Origin: Asterionellopsis glacialis
Taxonomy: Eukaryota > Bacillariophyta > Plagiogrammaphyceae > Rhaphoneidales > Asterionellopsidaceae
Assembly (NCBI GenBank): GCA_014885115.2
Contig: WKLE02006214.1
Span: forward strand, 1-14,273
Direction of reading: 5' to 3'
Length of the DNA stretch: 14,273 bases
Position numbers and translations under genes: made by a program. Each line of letters opens with the position of its first letter. Within the stretch, counting starts at the first letter, position 1. Positions 1 through 9,300 of the stretch are shown in pieces. The notes under the pieces were generated by a model, which was not told where the DNA came from, made no database searches, and saw only the letters and a program-made list of their open reading frames with translations.

Positions 1-504
1 GGGGGGTTGAATTTTCATGTTTACGAAAAGGAGTGAATGTAAGGCGATCTACCACCTTAAATTAAAAATGCCTTTTTAAAAAAGAAAGCGAACCAAAATC
101 TGGCTCGCTTTTCTATGAAGTAAAATTTAAGATACAATTAAGAACTCTGTACGAGTACGTTGAGTGCTTCTTGGTCTACGTAGTATCACTGTTTCTAAAG
201 AATCGAAACTGCCTTTGTGCTTTTTGGTCTACCAGGTAAACTAAGAGATGACCCCTTCCCACATCGGTACCTACAGTATGTATTTACATGGAACACGGCA
301 CAAAAACGAAAATTGCCAGCATTACAATTTGCGTATAGGTGTACCTGGTATATTGTTCTCATGTGCAGTCTGAATTTCCACTTTCCGGTACTGTCTTTTT
401 ATCTATATTTTTACCGTCTCTTGTGCAAACAAATTATTTTGATATATCTATAGAGAACTAGATGCCACATACAGGTACTTTATTTTTTGTATATTGATCT
501 GTTC
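1..504. other. Non-coding region upstream of the HSF gene
   Basis: No convincing coding exon is seen here. The longest open stretch, 217-453 on the plus strand, begins with GTG rather than ATG, and its predicted protein shows no family feature. The region is AT-rich, contains one hairpin-forming inverted repeat (85-111), and presumably holds the promoter and 5' leader of the HSF-type gene starting at 505. No clear TATA box or other core promoter element was identified. Confidence 0.5.
85..111. repeat. Imperfect inverted repeat (hairpin)
   Basis: AAAGCGA (85-91) pairs with TCGCTTT (105-111). After one mismatch, CCA (93-95) pairs with TGG (101-103), leaving a 5-nt loop. That gives ten base pairs in 27 nt, followed by a T-rich stretch. 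It resembles a terminator or transcript-end hairpin, but no upstream gene is visible in the window, so the role is unknown. Confidence 0.5.
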
Positions 505-1825
505 ATGCGGTTTCCTGAAAAGGTACGCCACAAAGTTTGATTGCACACTGTATCACGCTCTCCATATTTTGTTGTGTAATTGAGGCCTGATTCTAAATGA
601 AAGGAATGCCCATATTGACAATTTCAAAAATAATCAATGACGTTTGAGCTGCTCAGAGTTTTAAGTTTACAACTTGAAACTGTGGTCCTTTCTTCTTCTT
701 CTTCTTACCGCGATCGTGCTCGCTTGTTGCAATACTGCCTCTTTTGGTTCTCTACTGCCTGTAAAACTGAGAAAGCTTATGCAATTATTGATCTATGCGG
801 AGGAGGAACTTGCACCAACCCTGGATAAAAATGAAGATTGCTGTGTTGGCTGGATGGATGATGGCAAGGTAGTTGTTATACGAAACACGAAAATATTTTA
901 CAGCACTTTGGTGCCCAAATTCATTGGAACCAGCGCAAGTGGTGAAGTTGAAGGTAACTTTATTCGGAATCTATACCGTTGGGGGTTTCGCCTGTCAAGA
1001 AAGTTTAGTGACAACAGTGTGGCTTACCATCACGAAGCATTTTATCGAGGAAGAACTGACTTTATGGATGAAATGTCTATTTCTGTGTCTCGGCCACGAT
1101 CAAAAAGTCGAAAAAGAGAGACAAAATCCGAGCAACAGCAATCTATGCTATCTGCTGTTGTAGCCTGTGCACCTACTGCCAGTGGTGAGACGTCACAAGC
1201 AATACCTTCTTCTCAAGCAAGTGCAATAAATAGCAACAACTTGGTACATGTAAAACCAACTCCTTCTAGCATACTTCAGGCACCAGTTTTAAGTTTCACT
1301 GAAACAGACGTAATTCAACAGCATTTGCGGGAAAAAGTTGCGTCTACTTTAATTTTACATACTTTCGTTGCTGAACAAGAACGTCAACGAAGTATGTTAC
1401 AACAGCAGGAACAGGTGCTTCGGAGTATTCTATCAGCAGTACGGACAATATCAGGAGATGCGTCGCTCCTCAGTATTCCTTTGACAACATCCCTTAGCAA
1501 TCATATTACAAGTGCAACAGGACTACCTGATACTAGTGCAGGGAATCCAGTAGCTTCAATGGCAGCAGCAGCTCTGTTGAGCCAGCAACTGCACCAGCAA
1601 CAACAGGAAGATAACAGCTCAAGGATGAGACAGGTCTTGGCTGCTAGAGCAATTGAATCCGATAGTATTGTTAGAAGCCGAACAGTCGCCGAAGTTGTAG
1701 ATGAAGCGATAGCCGGCTATGTACAAGCCACAGCGAGAAGCAGTAACAATGGGACTGCTTCAAACAATATGCAACAGAACAAAGACAACCTTACGCCTAC
1801 GAGAAAGAGACAGAGGAGGACTTAA
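505..1825 (+). CDS. Heat shock factor (HSF)-type transcription factor, 355 aa, two exons
   Basis: Modelled as join(505..522, 776..1825). HSF-type DNA-binding proteins bind inverted nGAAn repeats in the nucleus. Residues 3-107 form the domain: FPEKLMQLL starts helix 1, a G-W-M-D-D-G strand follows, the recognition helix is NFIRNLYRWGF (67-77), and the end is YHHEAFYRGR (90-99), the typical diatom-type finish. Next come a basic cluster (SRPRSKSRKR, 110-119), a Gln/Leu-rich helix at about 185-228 that could be the trimerisation coiled coil, a Q-rich stretch (273-283) and a basic tail PTRKRQRR (347-354), a candidate nuclear signal. The start was chosen because the open frame above 776 has no ATG before TAA 662-664, whereas ATG 505 spliced to 776 recreates the canonical F-P-x-K-L start of the domain. 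The acceptor (GAAAG) is weak and the ATG context is poor. The family call is firm; exon 1 is probable. The DNA target is unknown. Confidence 0.8.
523..775 (+). other. Intron 1 of the HSF-type gene (253 nt)
   Basis: The donor is AAG|GTACGC at 523; the acceptor is GAAAG|CTT ending at 775. A strongly pyrimidine-rich stretch including CTT repeats (687-707) precedes the acceptor. The join is phase 0 and restores the start of the DNA-binding domain. The last part of the intron is open in frame with exon 2 and translates into a hydrophobic, signal-peptide-like segment, which is probably an artefact of intron reading. Confidence 0.6.
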
Positions 1826-2388
1826 TAATGGATAACCTATGCCCCGTGGTACTGGTTTCTTTCTCATCTACCATTTTTCACTTATTTGCAGACACACAGT
1901 TAAAAGTCGCATTGCAAAACTTGCCATTTTGATGGCTTGGTACTGTAAGGGGTATGGCACAATTTGATTGTAAAGGTGGACGGTATATGTTTAGAGTAAG
2001 CTTTGGAGTAAGAAACAAGAAAGACAAGAAGACTGTTTGCATTGGAACTACTGTACTGTGAAAGGTTAATATAATCTCTAAAATTATGCCACAAACTGCA
2101 ACATTTTTGTATTATCGTCACAAAAAAGTCATGCCTTTTATGTACAAATTGGACAGCTGAATATTGTGGATGCATTCTAGTCCTATTGTACGGAAATTAA
2201 TAGAACTTAGTTTCTATCGAGATACTTTCTTTCTATCACAAATGAAAACCTTTGTTTGGCAGTAGGATTATCAGGCTGACTCTTTTTGAAAAATAAAAAG
2301 AAGCACGCAAACATAAAAGTATCCAAGTCAACTATGCAATCTTTTCTTCAAGAAACAGCAAGATCGGATATCTTTCTTGTTGTTGTCT
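1826..2388. other. Convergent intergenic region between HSF and DnaJ genes
   Basis: This 563-nt stretch must hold both 3' ends, because the two genes face each other. A minus-strand frame of 91 codons with an ATG (1900-2175) is present, but its product has no recognisable motif and it lies where 3' UTRs are expected, so it is not called. AATAAAA at 2292-2298 is a possible polyadenylation-type hexamer on the plus strand. Nothing else was recognised. Confidence 0.5.
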
Positions 2389-4800
2389 TTAAGAAGTAGT
2401 CCTTCTTGCCTTTTGTCGTTCTTCCTTTTGTGCCTTTCTGTCTTCCTCCATTCTAGCTCTCATTTTCTCTCTATCGATCAAATGTTCCGAATTATCTGGG
2501 GTTTCCTGTCCACTCGCCTTTTGTTCAGGGAAAGAGGTAGGGAAGTGAATTAGAAAGATATCCATATTTATTGCCAAGAAGAATGGCTGACAACCAGCCG
2601 AAGACGAACACGAACGCATACGTACCTTCAAGGTTGATAGTTTGAATGCAACATTGGCTCTTGCAATAATATCTTCTGTTTCCACCTTTTCATCTTTGCA
2701 TGTTTTGGAAGCATTATTCTTTTTCTTGCTGCTACTGTCATCAACACTATCAATAATATTACCTTGCTTCACAAATTCTTGTCCCAAGATCAATATAGCT
2801 TCAGCCTTTCGTTGTCTTTGTTTTTTTTCCAGAGTCCTGGCTTCATCCGCAAATAATCTCCAACAAGCACCCTTCAGTGCAGATGTAATATCTTGATTAT
2901 TATAGGCAAACGTAAGTTCCATTATTTCAGGCAATATGTGCTGCAAATTTAGTTTGAATTTGTCACTCATGTTGTTTTTGGATGATGACGAAGACTTTTC
3001 TTCTGTCTCTTGGTCTACGAAACTTAATTTAATAACTTTCCAAGTTTTACGTAAGGTATCCAATGTTGCAAGTGCACCTTTTCGAGCTCTATTGATCCAT
3101 ACAAATGGACCTTTCACACCCAATAAGGATCTTCGAAATCCTAAATGTAATTTAGCTTCCAATACAAGTGTAGAACCTATAGTTCGTAAAAAGTTGGGTC
3201 CAAATGGACTTTCACCAATTTCTTGAGCTTCTGTGGTACACGTTGCACGGAATTCATCGGATGTTTGTGCACCATTGACATAGGCTTCTGTTCTTGCAAG
3301 TAAATTTTGTGCAATCTCCACTTGACGTTTACGAAGTTTGGTGTCATCACCAAATAGATTCATCACGTCCTGTAGGGATGGTGTATTGCCATTCATTTGC
3401 GAAAGTTTACTGATATTATCTATCACTTGAGCAAGATTTAGCTCACCAATGTAGGGTTCAATGGATTGCGAGCCAAATAATATTTGAAAGAAAAAATACG
3501 GATCAAAGTCTGCTCCACCACCACCAGATCCCATCGAATTTTCATTGATCGATGAGGATCCCCATTTATCATACGATGCACGCTTGTCACTGTCTGATAA
3601 AACTTGATACGCCACATGTAGTTTTCGAAATTTTTCTGCTGCCTGTTCATCATCTGGATTTTTGTCTGGATGTACATCTCTTGCCTTGGTATAATATGCT
3701 CGTTTGATTTCTTTACTGGATGCATTTGATGATACCCCCAACAAATTATAATATTCATCATCACGCACTTTACCACCACCACCAATACGACTAGTACCTG
3801 ATGACAAATCCCCTGATTCTTGTTGTAAGGAATAATATTCCCATTCATATGTGTCTTTATCCCAAACTTTCTCTTGATACACAGAAAACAAAGCTAACGG
3901 TGTTTTCAGTAGACCCAAGACCAATTGGAATGCAGCATTGGCAATAGAAACCACCAAGGTTACAGATGCTCCTATCGTTCCGGCAATACCACCAATCAAT
4001 AATCCACCCCATCCACTTTGTGTAAATCCTATAATGGGGATACTGAAAAATGACACCCCCGCTATACTTACTCCAATGAGTGTACTTTTCACAGCATTGA
4101 TTGTTCCCTGAATCACATCACGTGGTGGTTGATATGGAAAGATAGATTGAAATGCTCCTCGTGGATCCTGTTTACATATATATTACATACAGGTATACCA
4201 TATAATATAATAATTGATTAATGTGAGTTGCAGATAAACGAAACGAAAAAAAAAATACATTGAAGGGAGGACAATAGAGATCCCGACCCCCGCCCAAAAT
4301 AGGATAGAACGTACCATATTCTCAAAAGGATTCTCGCCACTACCATCATCGCCATTTTTACCATACTTTTGTTGTTCATGTTGTCTCCATTCTTTTTCGT
4401 ATTGTTGTTTTTGCTGTTGTTTTTCTCTTTCTCTTCGTTCTTTTCGTTTCCGTTTTCGTTCTTCATAGTCGGATGGTACCGAACTAGGTACTGCTTCTAC
4501 CATAACAATACCACTACGTATATTCCTCAAACATGACAATGATGACTGTTGTTGTCGTTCGAATGACGATAAACCTAGGAACAGGAATGTGAGTAGCAGC
4601 AATCGTTGGAAATGACAGTCATGGAATGGAACACGTCGTCGTCGTTGTTGTCCAATAAGTTGATTTCTTCTTGTTTTCTTTTTATTGTTGCGACTGCTCT
4701 GCGAGTCGTAACAATTAGTTTTTACTTGAATGGGAATTGACACCATCCTCTTGCGTTGATGTTGATGTTGTTGTCCCAAGGAAATCATCCCCATCGTCAT
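2389..4800 (-). CDS. Membrane-anchored J-domain protein with DnaJ-X domain, 718 aa, three exons
   Basis: Modelled as complement(join(2389..2517, 2626..4167, 4315..4800)); both joins are phase 0. J proteins stimulate the ATPase of Hsp70 through the HPD tripeptide. Residues 66-79 (RLLLLTFLFLGLSS) look like a signal anchor and are preceded by a very basic region. Residues 112-145 are a charged K/R/E/Q helix. Residues 190-257 are hydrophobic and glycine-rich, likely membrane-embedded. The J domain spans 300-365 with HPD at 328-330 and a DKNPDDEQAAEKF helix. A Gly/Ser linker follows, then the DnaJ-X domain at about 387-634, recognised from FGSQSIEPYIGELNLA and GESPFGPNFLRTIG, as in yeast Caj1-type and plant J proteins. 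The C-terminus is a charged helix. ATG 4800 is the first Met after an in-frame TGA, with A at -3. No zinc-finger or client-binding domain of classical DnaJ is seen. The compartment is unresolved; ER or another endomembrane is plausible. Confidence 0.88.
2518..2625 (-). other. Intron 2 of the DnaJ gene (108 nt, frame-preserving)
   Basis: Minus strand: donor AAG|GTACGT beginning at 2625, a branch-point-like TTCTAATTC, a pyrimidine tract (TTCCCTACCTCTTTCCC) and the acceptor AAAAG ending at 2518. The length is divisible by three and there is no in-frame stop, so it reads through as 36 extra codons. The quality of the splice signals favours a real intron; the 36 codons do not resemble the surrounding hydrophilic protein. 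Confidence 0.75.
4168..4314 (-). other. Intron 1 of the DnaJ gene (147 nt)
   Basis: Minus strand: donor ATG|GTACGT beginning at 4314 and acceptor AAACAG|GAT ending at 4168. The join links NPFENM to DPRGAF in phase 0. Reading through the intron adds hydrophobic codons and then a stop near 4183, so retention would truncate the protein before the J domain. Confidence 0.85.
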
Positions 4801-5109
4801 GGTTGATTGTTCCACAGATGTGAGACAATGAAATCACTGCGACATGAAAAAGGAAAATGAGAGACCGTCCGAGTTTTCTCCAGGTTCGCTTCAAATTTTA
4901 CTCGCATATCTCATGTCCAATCAATCGTACTGTACATATTAAGCCTACGTAATGTTGAGTCGAAAAGATACTTCTAAAAAAGGCCATTGCTAATCTCTCT
5001 AAGACTAAACCTACAAAATCGTTTCTTCAAGATTTTTCAACAATACGTACAGGAAAGTGATAAATAATAATTCGAAACTTCCGTAGAAATTAAATATCAG
5101 ATACTTTTT

Positions 5110-5127
5110 ATTACAAATATTTGTAAT
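5110..5127. repeat. 18-bp perfect palindrome
   Basis: ATTACAAAT is followed directly by ATTTGTAAT, a perfect palindrome with no spacer. It lies about 310 bp upstream of the DnaJ start codon in non-coding DNA. It could be a dimeric transcription factor site or chance structure in AT-rich DNA. Confidence 0.6.
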
Positions 5128-5192
5128 TAGTAAGACCCTACTTTACGGATCCAAAACTCCCACGTGGTGATTTTTCGTATCCTGCCTTCATA

Positions 5193-5207
5193 ATTATTAT
5201 TATTATT
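5193..5207. repeat. (ATT)5 microsatellite
   Basis: Five ATT units in tandem in non-coding DNA upstream of the DnaJ gene. A simple repeat with no inferred function. Confidence 0.7.
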
Positions 5208-6333
5208 TATTGGTGAGACATCGATTGGTGCGATGGGCGGGGGGACATAATTTAAAGTGAATGAGAGTTAAAGTTAAACATCAAGTTTTATGACAGAACT
5301 CAGCTCCTGCGCCATCTGATGGGTGATGGCCTTCCAACCAGATTTGCTTGTTTCTTTGTAAAGTAAAGTGTTGAAACTAGAGTTCGTATTGTATTTTATT
5401 TTTTATAACAAATTTTCGCATGCCAATTCAAGTCCATCGTGAGGTGTGGTTGATGTAGTATCTTTTTCGTTGTCGTTGCCAGGAGACCCGCATTAGTTAG
5501 TACGCACCACACAGTAGACACAACAACACATCACCATGAGGCACAGGATGCAACCATTGCCAATAGTACACATTTTGCAACCAAAATCATTGTCAAAAGC
5601 AACACCGCAACGTTGTAATATTCGACCAAAGTACCGTACCTGGTACAGTACAGTATCTGCTTTTTTTTATCCTTTTTTTGGAATATGTTTTGTGAGTTAT
5701 GGGGGGGAGTGCGCGCCAATTTTCAAGACACACTTTCTTTCTGTAACTAACTTTTGGAGTGGGTGTTTGCAGATATATATATTTATACATTTATATAGAT
5801 AAATAAATTTTCGAATTCCCCTCTTTCCTTGTTTCCCATACAAGTTTCTACGTAGAATTTCGTAGTAGACATATCGTCTCCCCCCGGGGTAAAACAAAAA
5901 ACAAAAAATCTCTGTCGATTCGGCGTGGAAAAAACTTTGGGTTTTCGGCGACATGAAAACAGACTGTGAGGGGAGATAAAGGTTTACCTTACCATCCCAC
6001 ATTAGTCTTTTCACAAGCGTCAAACTAACCAAGTGAAACATTACTCTACTTCTCTTGTCCATCCCATCCGATACGTATTGTGTACATTGAGACAAGTGGT
6101 ACAGTGCAAAAAAATAAAAGAGATCACAGACAGTCAAAAGACTACAAAAAAACAAAAGATAATTTTTGTAAAGCCCCACTAATTGAACAGACATTTGTCG
6201 TCTTGTGCATGGCTCTCGGTGAAAATCACTTGAAAAACGTGCAAGACTCCTTTTGATTCTCCACTTGAGAGAGAATTGATCTGTCTCTTTCTCTCTATCT
6301 GTCTGTGTGTATCTACAACAGCATTTCGTTTTC

Positions 6334-9300
6334 ATGAGCCCCGTTCCAACTGATCAAGACAAACAAAAAATGGTAGGGTGTCACAATCATGTCCTTTCCC
6401 CCTCCTTCCAACAAACTTTGGGTACCGTACCGTGCTTGGCTTTGATTTTTTTTTTCTGGCACTCACATAAAAATTCTTGTGTTTGGAATGTTTCCTTCTT
6501 CTTCACTATTGCATACATACATACTACGACTACTTTACTAGCTTCAACGTTATCGTGAACTCGTTGCTGGTAAAACTGCTTCCAAAACGGAACAACAAAC
6601 AAATTTGGAACCCCCCAAACCAAAAGATCCTAATCCTGCAGCCATTGTACACTTGCCACCACCACCACCTACTCCTCCTCCAGAACATGTCACATCCTAT
6701 TATAAAACAGGTGAACCAAAACATAATGCCTTATGGACACGAATGAAATCACAGCAACAACAACAACAAGTACGATTTGCTTCCCAACCACAAGACAATG
6801 ATTCTTCTTTTCTTGATGATGATGATGATGATGATGAAAAAGAAGAGGTCGTAGGAACCTATAGTGATGAAAGTGATGAAAATGATATTATCAATACAAG
6901 TTGTTGTATAGAAAATTCCACAAATCATGTATTACATGCTTCACCACCACAAGTTGATGAAAATGTCATTGCGAATGGACAATCTGTAATATGGAATGAT
7001 GGCAATGGGGAAGAAACAAGAACTACAGGATATTTTTCGACATCCTCCTCACCCTCTCGTATATTACCAACGAAAAAAGGAGGAGAAGCATCGTCTTCTA
7101 TTTCCTTGATGGATCATTCCTTTGATGCATCTACATCTCTCAAGGAAGAATTTTTACAATTTTCATCACCAGTACAAACAATGCCATCTCCCATTGGCAA
7201 ACCTTCTAGTACCAAAGTACCCGGGAAAACACCTCATATACTTCGTCGTCAATGGCAATTGGAAGACAATGACTACCATGATGATGACAACAATGAGTTT
7301 CTTCATCAGAGTCATGATCGTAATATTAATGTGGAATTATTACAAGAATCCATGATACAATCCGAAGCTTCCGAGGAAGACCATGATGAAGACGATGAAG
7401 AATCACGACAACACCAAAACCACCAACAACAACAACTGTATCCTCATGGTGATGATGCATCCTCCATGGGAAAAGTATCTTTACCAGAAATATCAAACTC
7501 TACACATCCAGATGATTTACAACAACACCACCACCAGACCACTAGTACACCGACTAGCACACCTACACGAAGCAAAGCAAGAGGATGGAGGATATTTCAA
7601 AGTCACAAGGACAACGATACTCCTCCTTCAAATGAGGATGAACAAGATGATCATTTATTACAAACATCTCAAATGGAATCATCCCCCATGGTAACCATGA
7701 GACGGAATACCATGCATCAAGTATTACAAGAAAGTAATGTGTACATTACCAAAATTGAAGAATTGCAATCAGCATTATCAAAATCACAAGCCGATGCAAT
7801 CCGCGAGGCTGAAATACGCATGTCATGTGTGAAACGTATGGAAGATTTACAAGACCAAGTACATGAAATGCAACAGCGTAGTGGTGGAGTAGGATTACTA
7901 ACAACATCATCTACCTCGAATAATCGAGATATGATTCTGGCTGAAGGTGAAGCAGATGATGACAAGGAACATACCAAACAATCCTTACTGCAACGTAATA
8001 AAACATTAATTAAAGAAGTACGATTTGCAGATCAAACTTGTGTTGAATTATCAGGTAAGAATGTTGCCCTGCGTAACGAAAAAGAATTGATGGAAAAGGA
8101 AAACATTACCTTGCGTAAGGATATGGCATCCTTACAAGATCAAATTGTACAATCGAATCGTAAGGAAGCCAAGTTGGAAACACAATTGGAATCACTTTCC
8201 AAAACCATGCTTCAACAAGAAGATGAATATAAAAAATCCTTTGCTAAATTACAATCTCAATTACGTGGTGAACAACAATCTCTCAAAGAAGTGCAACGAG
8301 AACTAAATCAACAAACCAAAGAGTATCTTCAAAAGGAAAATCAACTTGAAAAACAATATCAAACACAAATACGAAATTTGAATAGCCAATTAGAAAAGGT
8401 GACAGAAGAACGGTCTATACTAAAGATTGAATTATCATTAGCCAAAGAAAATCAAAAGAATGGTAGTGGTGCTGACAATGATGAGGGTAAGAAGAGAAAA
8501 GAGCAACAACAAGAACAAGAAAAGAAGAAGAAAGAAAAGGTGGAGAAACAAATGAGAGAAATGATTGAATCCATGAAACGTCAACATAGTGAAACACTTG
8601 ATAAGGCAAAAGGTGAAATTCAACAACTGAAAACATTGAATGATGAAACAAATCAAGAATTGCAAAAGGAACGTACGCTGAAGGATACAATTCATCAAGA
8701 GTTACAAGAAGAACGCCTGGCAAAGGATAAAATCCACCAAGAATTGCAAGCAGAACGCAAACTAAGGGAAACAACTACACAGGAATTGCAAGCAGAACGT
8801 GGATCAAAGGACGAGATGAATCTACAATTACAAAATGAACTTGAATCTAAACAATCGTTGGAAATTCAATGTGCTGAACTTCGCGGAGAATCTAATAATC
8901 TTAAGGAACAATTGGAAGCAGAAACAAAGTTTATTTTGAAACAACGTGATGAACTTATGGCTGAATCCGCGAAACTCAAGATGCAATTGGAAAAATTATC
9001 AGAAGAAATCTCTGTTGTGAGTAGCAGAGATGATGGACAACACCAACAGCATAGTCCTCCCGCTTCTCCTTCACGTCGTGCTCCCCCACCTCCACCTCCT
9101 CCACCACCACCTCGATTACAACAAAAGATAGTTGAGTTAGAACACAAATTGTCTGAAGCGCAATCACAGCTGGATGTAAAGTCAGAATTGGAACAAAGAG
9201 TATCAAAACTACAAGCGCTGTTGGAATCTAAGGTAGATTTGGAAGATGAACTGTTCAAAACAAGAAAGTCTCTTGAGGCTAAAACAGAATTGGAACAAAA

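Larger units (their letters stand above)
4801..6333. other. Divergent intergenic region between DnaJ and coiled-coil genes
   Basis: About 1.5 kb that should hold both promoters. It contains an 18-bp palindrome (5110-5127), an ATT microsatellite (5193-5207), an AT-rich tract (about 5772-5812) and a pyrimidine-rich run (about 6283-6316) ending in ACAACAG at 6321. That run looks like a splice acceptor, so the coiled-coil gene may have a 5' UTR intron or an extra upstream exon. A plus-strand frame with ATG at 5536 (88 codons) and a minus-strand frame of 212 codons (5697-6335) exist, but neither has recognisable protein features. GAAACTTC at 5074-5081 fits a minimal heat-shock-element dyad, but such an 8-mer pattern is expected by chance. 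Confidence 0.45.

Noticed and set aside
217..453. 78-codon plus-strand frame upstream of the HSF gene
   Set aside because: It starts with GTG, has no motif, and ends in a tag shortly before the frame of exon 1. No support as a gene.
674..775. N-terminal signal-peptide-like segment in frame with the HSF domain, hinting at an organelle-targeted HSF
   Set aside because: It begins with TTG, there is no in-frame ATG between TAA 662-664 and 779, and the stretch is pyrimidine-rich like the 3' part of an intron. Splicing from 522 to 776 restores the canonical domain start.
637..828. 63-codon plus-strand frame with ATG overlapping the HSF gene
   Set aside because: It lies in the proposed intron and in another frame than the HSF domain. 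It would need a frameshift in the CTT repeat to join the gene, and its product shows no HSF similarity.
1900..2175. 91-codon minus-strand frame between the HSF and DnaJ genes
   Set aside because: It has an ATG but no recognisable domain, and it lies where the two convergent 3' UTRs are expected.
2347..2354. TTCAAGAA, a minimal heat shock element pattern near the DnaJ gene
   Set aside because: It sits downstream of the stop codon, and a TTCnnGAA pattern is expected several times by chance in 14 kb.
3438..3848. 136-codon minus-strand frame inside the DnaJ gene
   Set aside because: Overlapping alternative frame of the J-domain exon, without motifs.
5536..5802. 88-codon plus-strand frame with a good ATG context, possible first exon of the coiled-coil gene
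   Set aside because: Several GT donors around 5631-5654 exist, but none gives a compelling join, and the protein has no recognisable features. Transcript data would be needed.
6768..8028. Repeated 13-mer AAGTACGATTTGC (6768-6780 and 8016-8028) encoding VRFA twice
   Set aside because: The two copies lie in different contexts (disordered head and coiled coil) with no extended similarity, so coincidence cannot be excluded.
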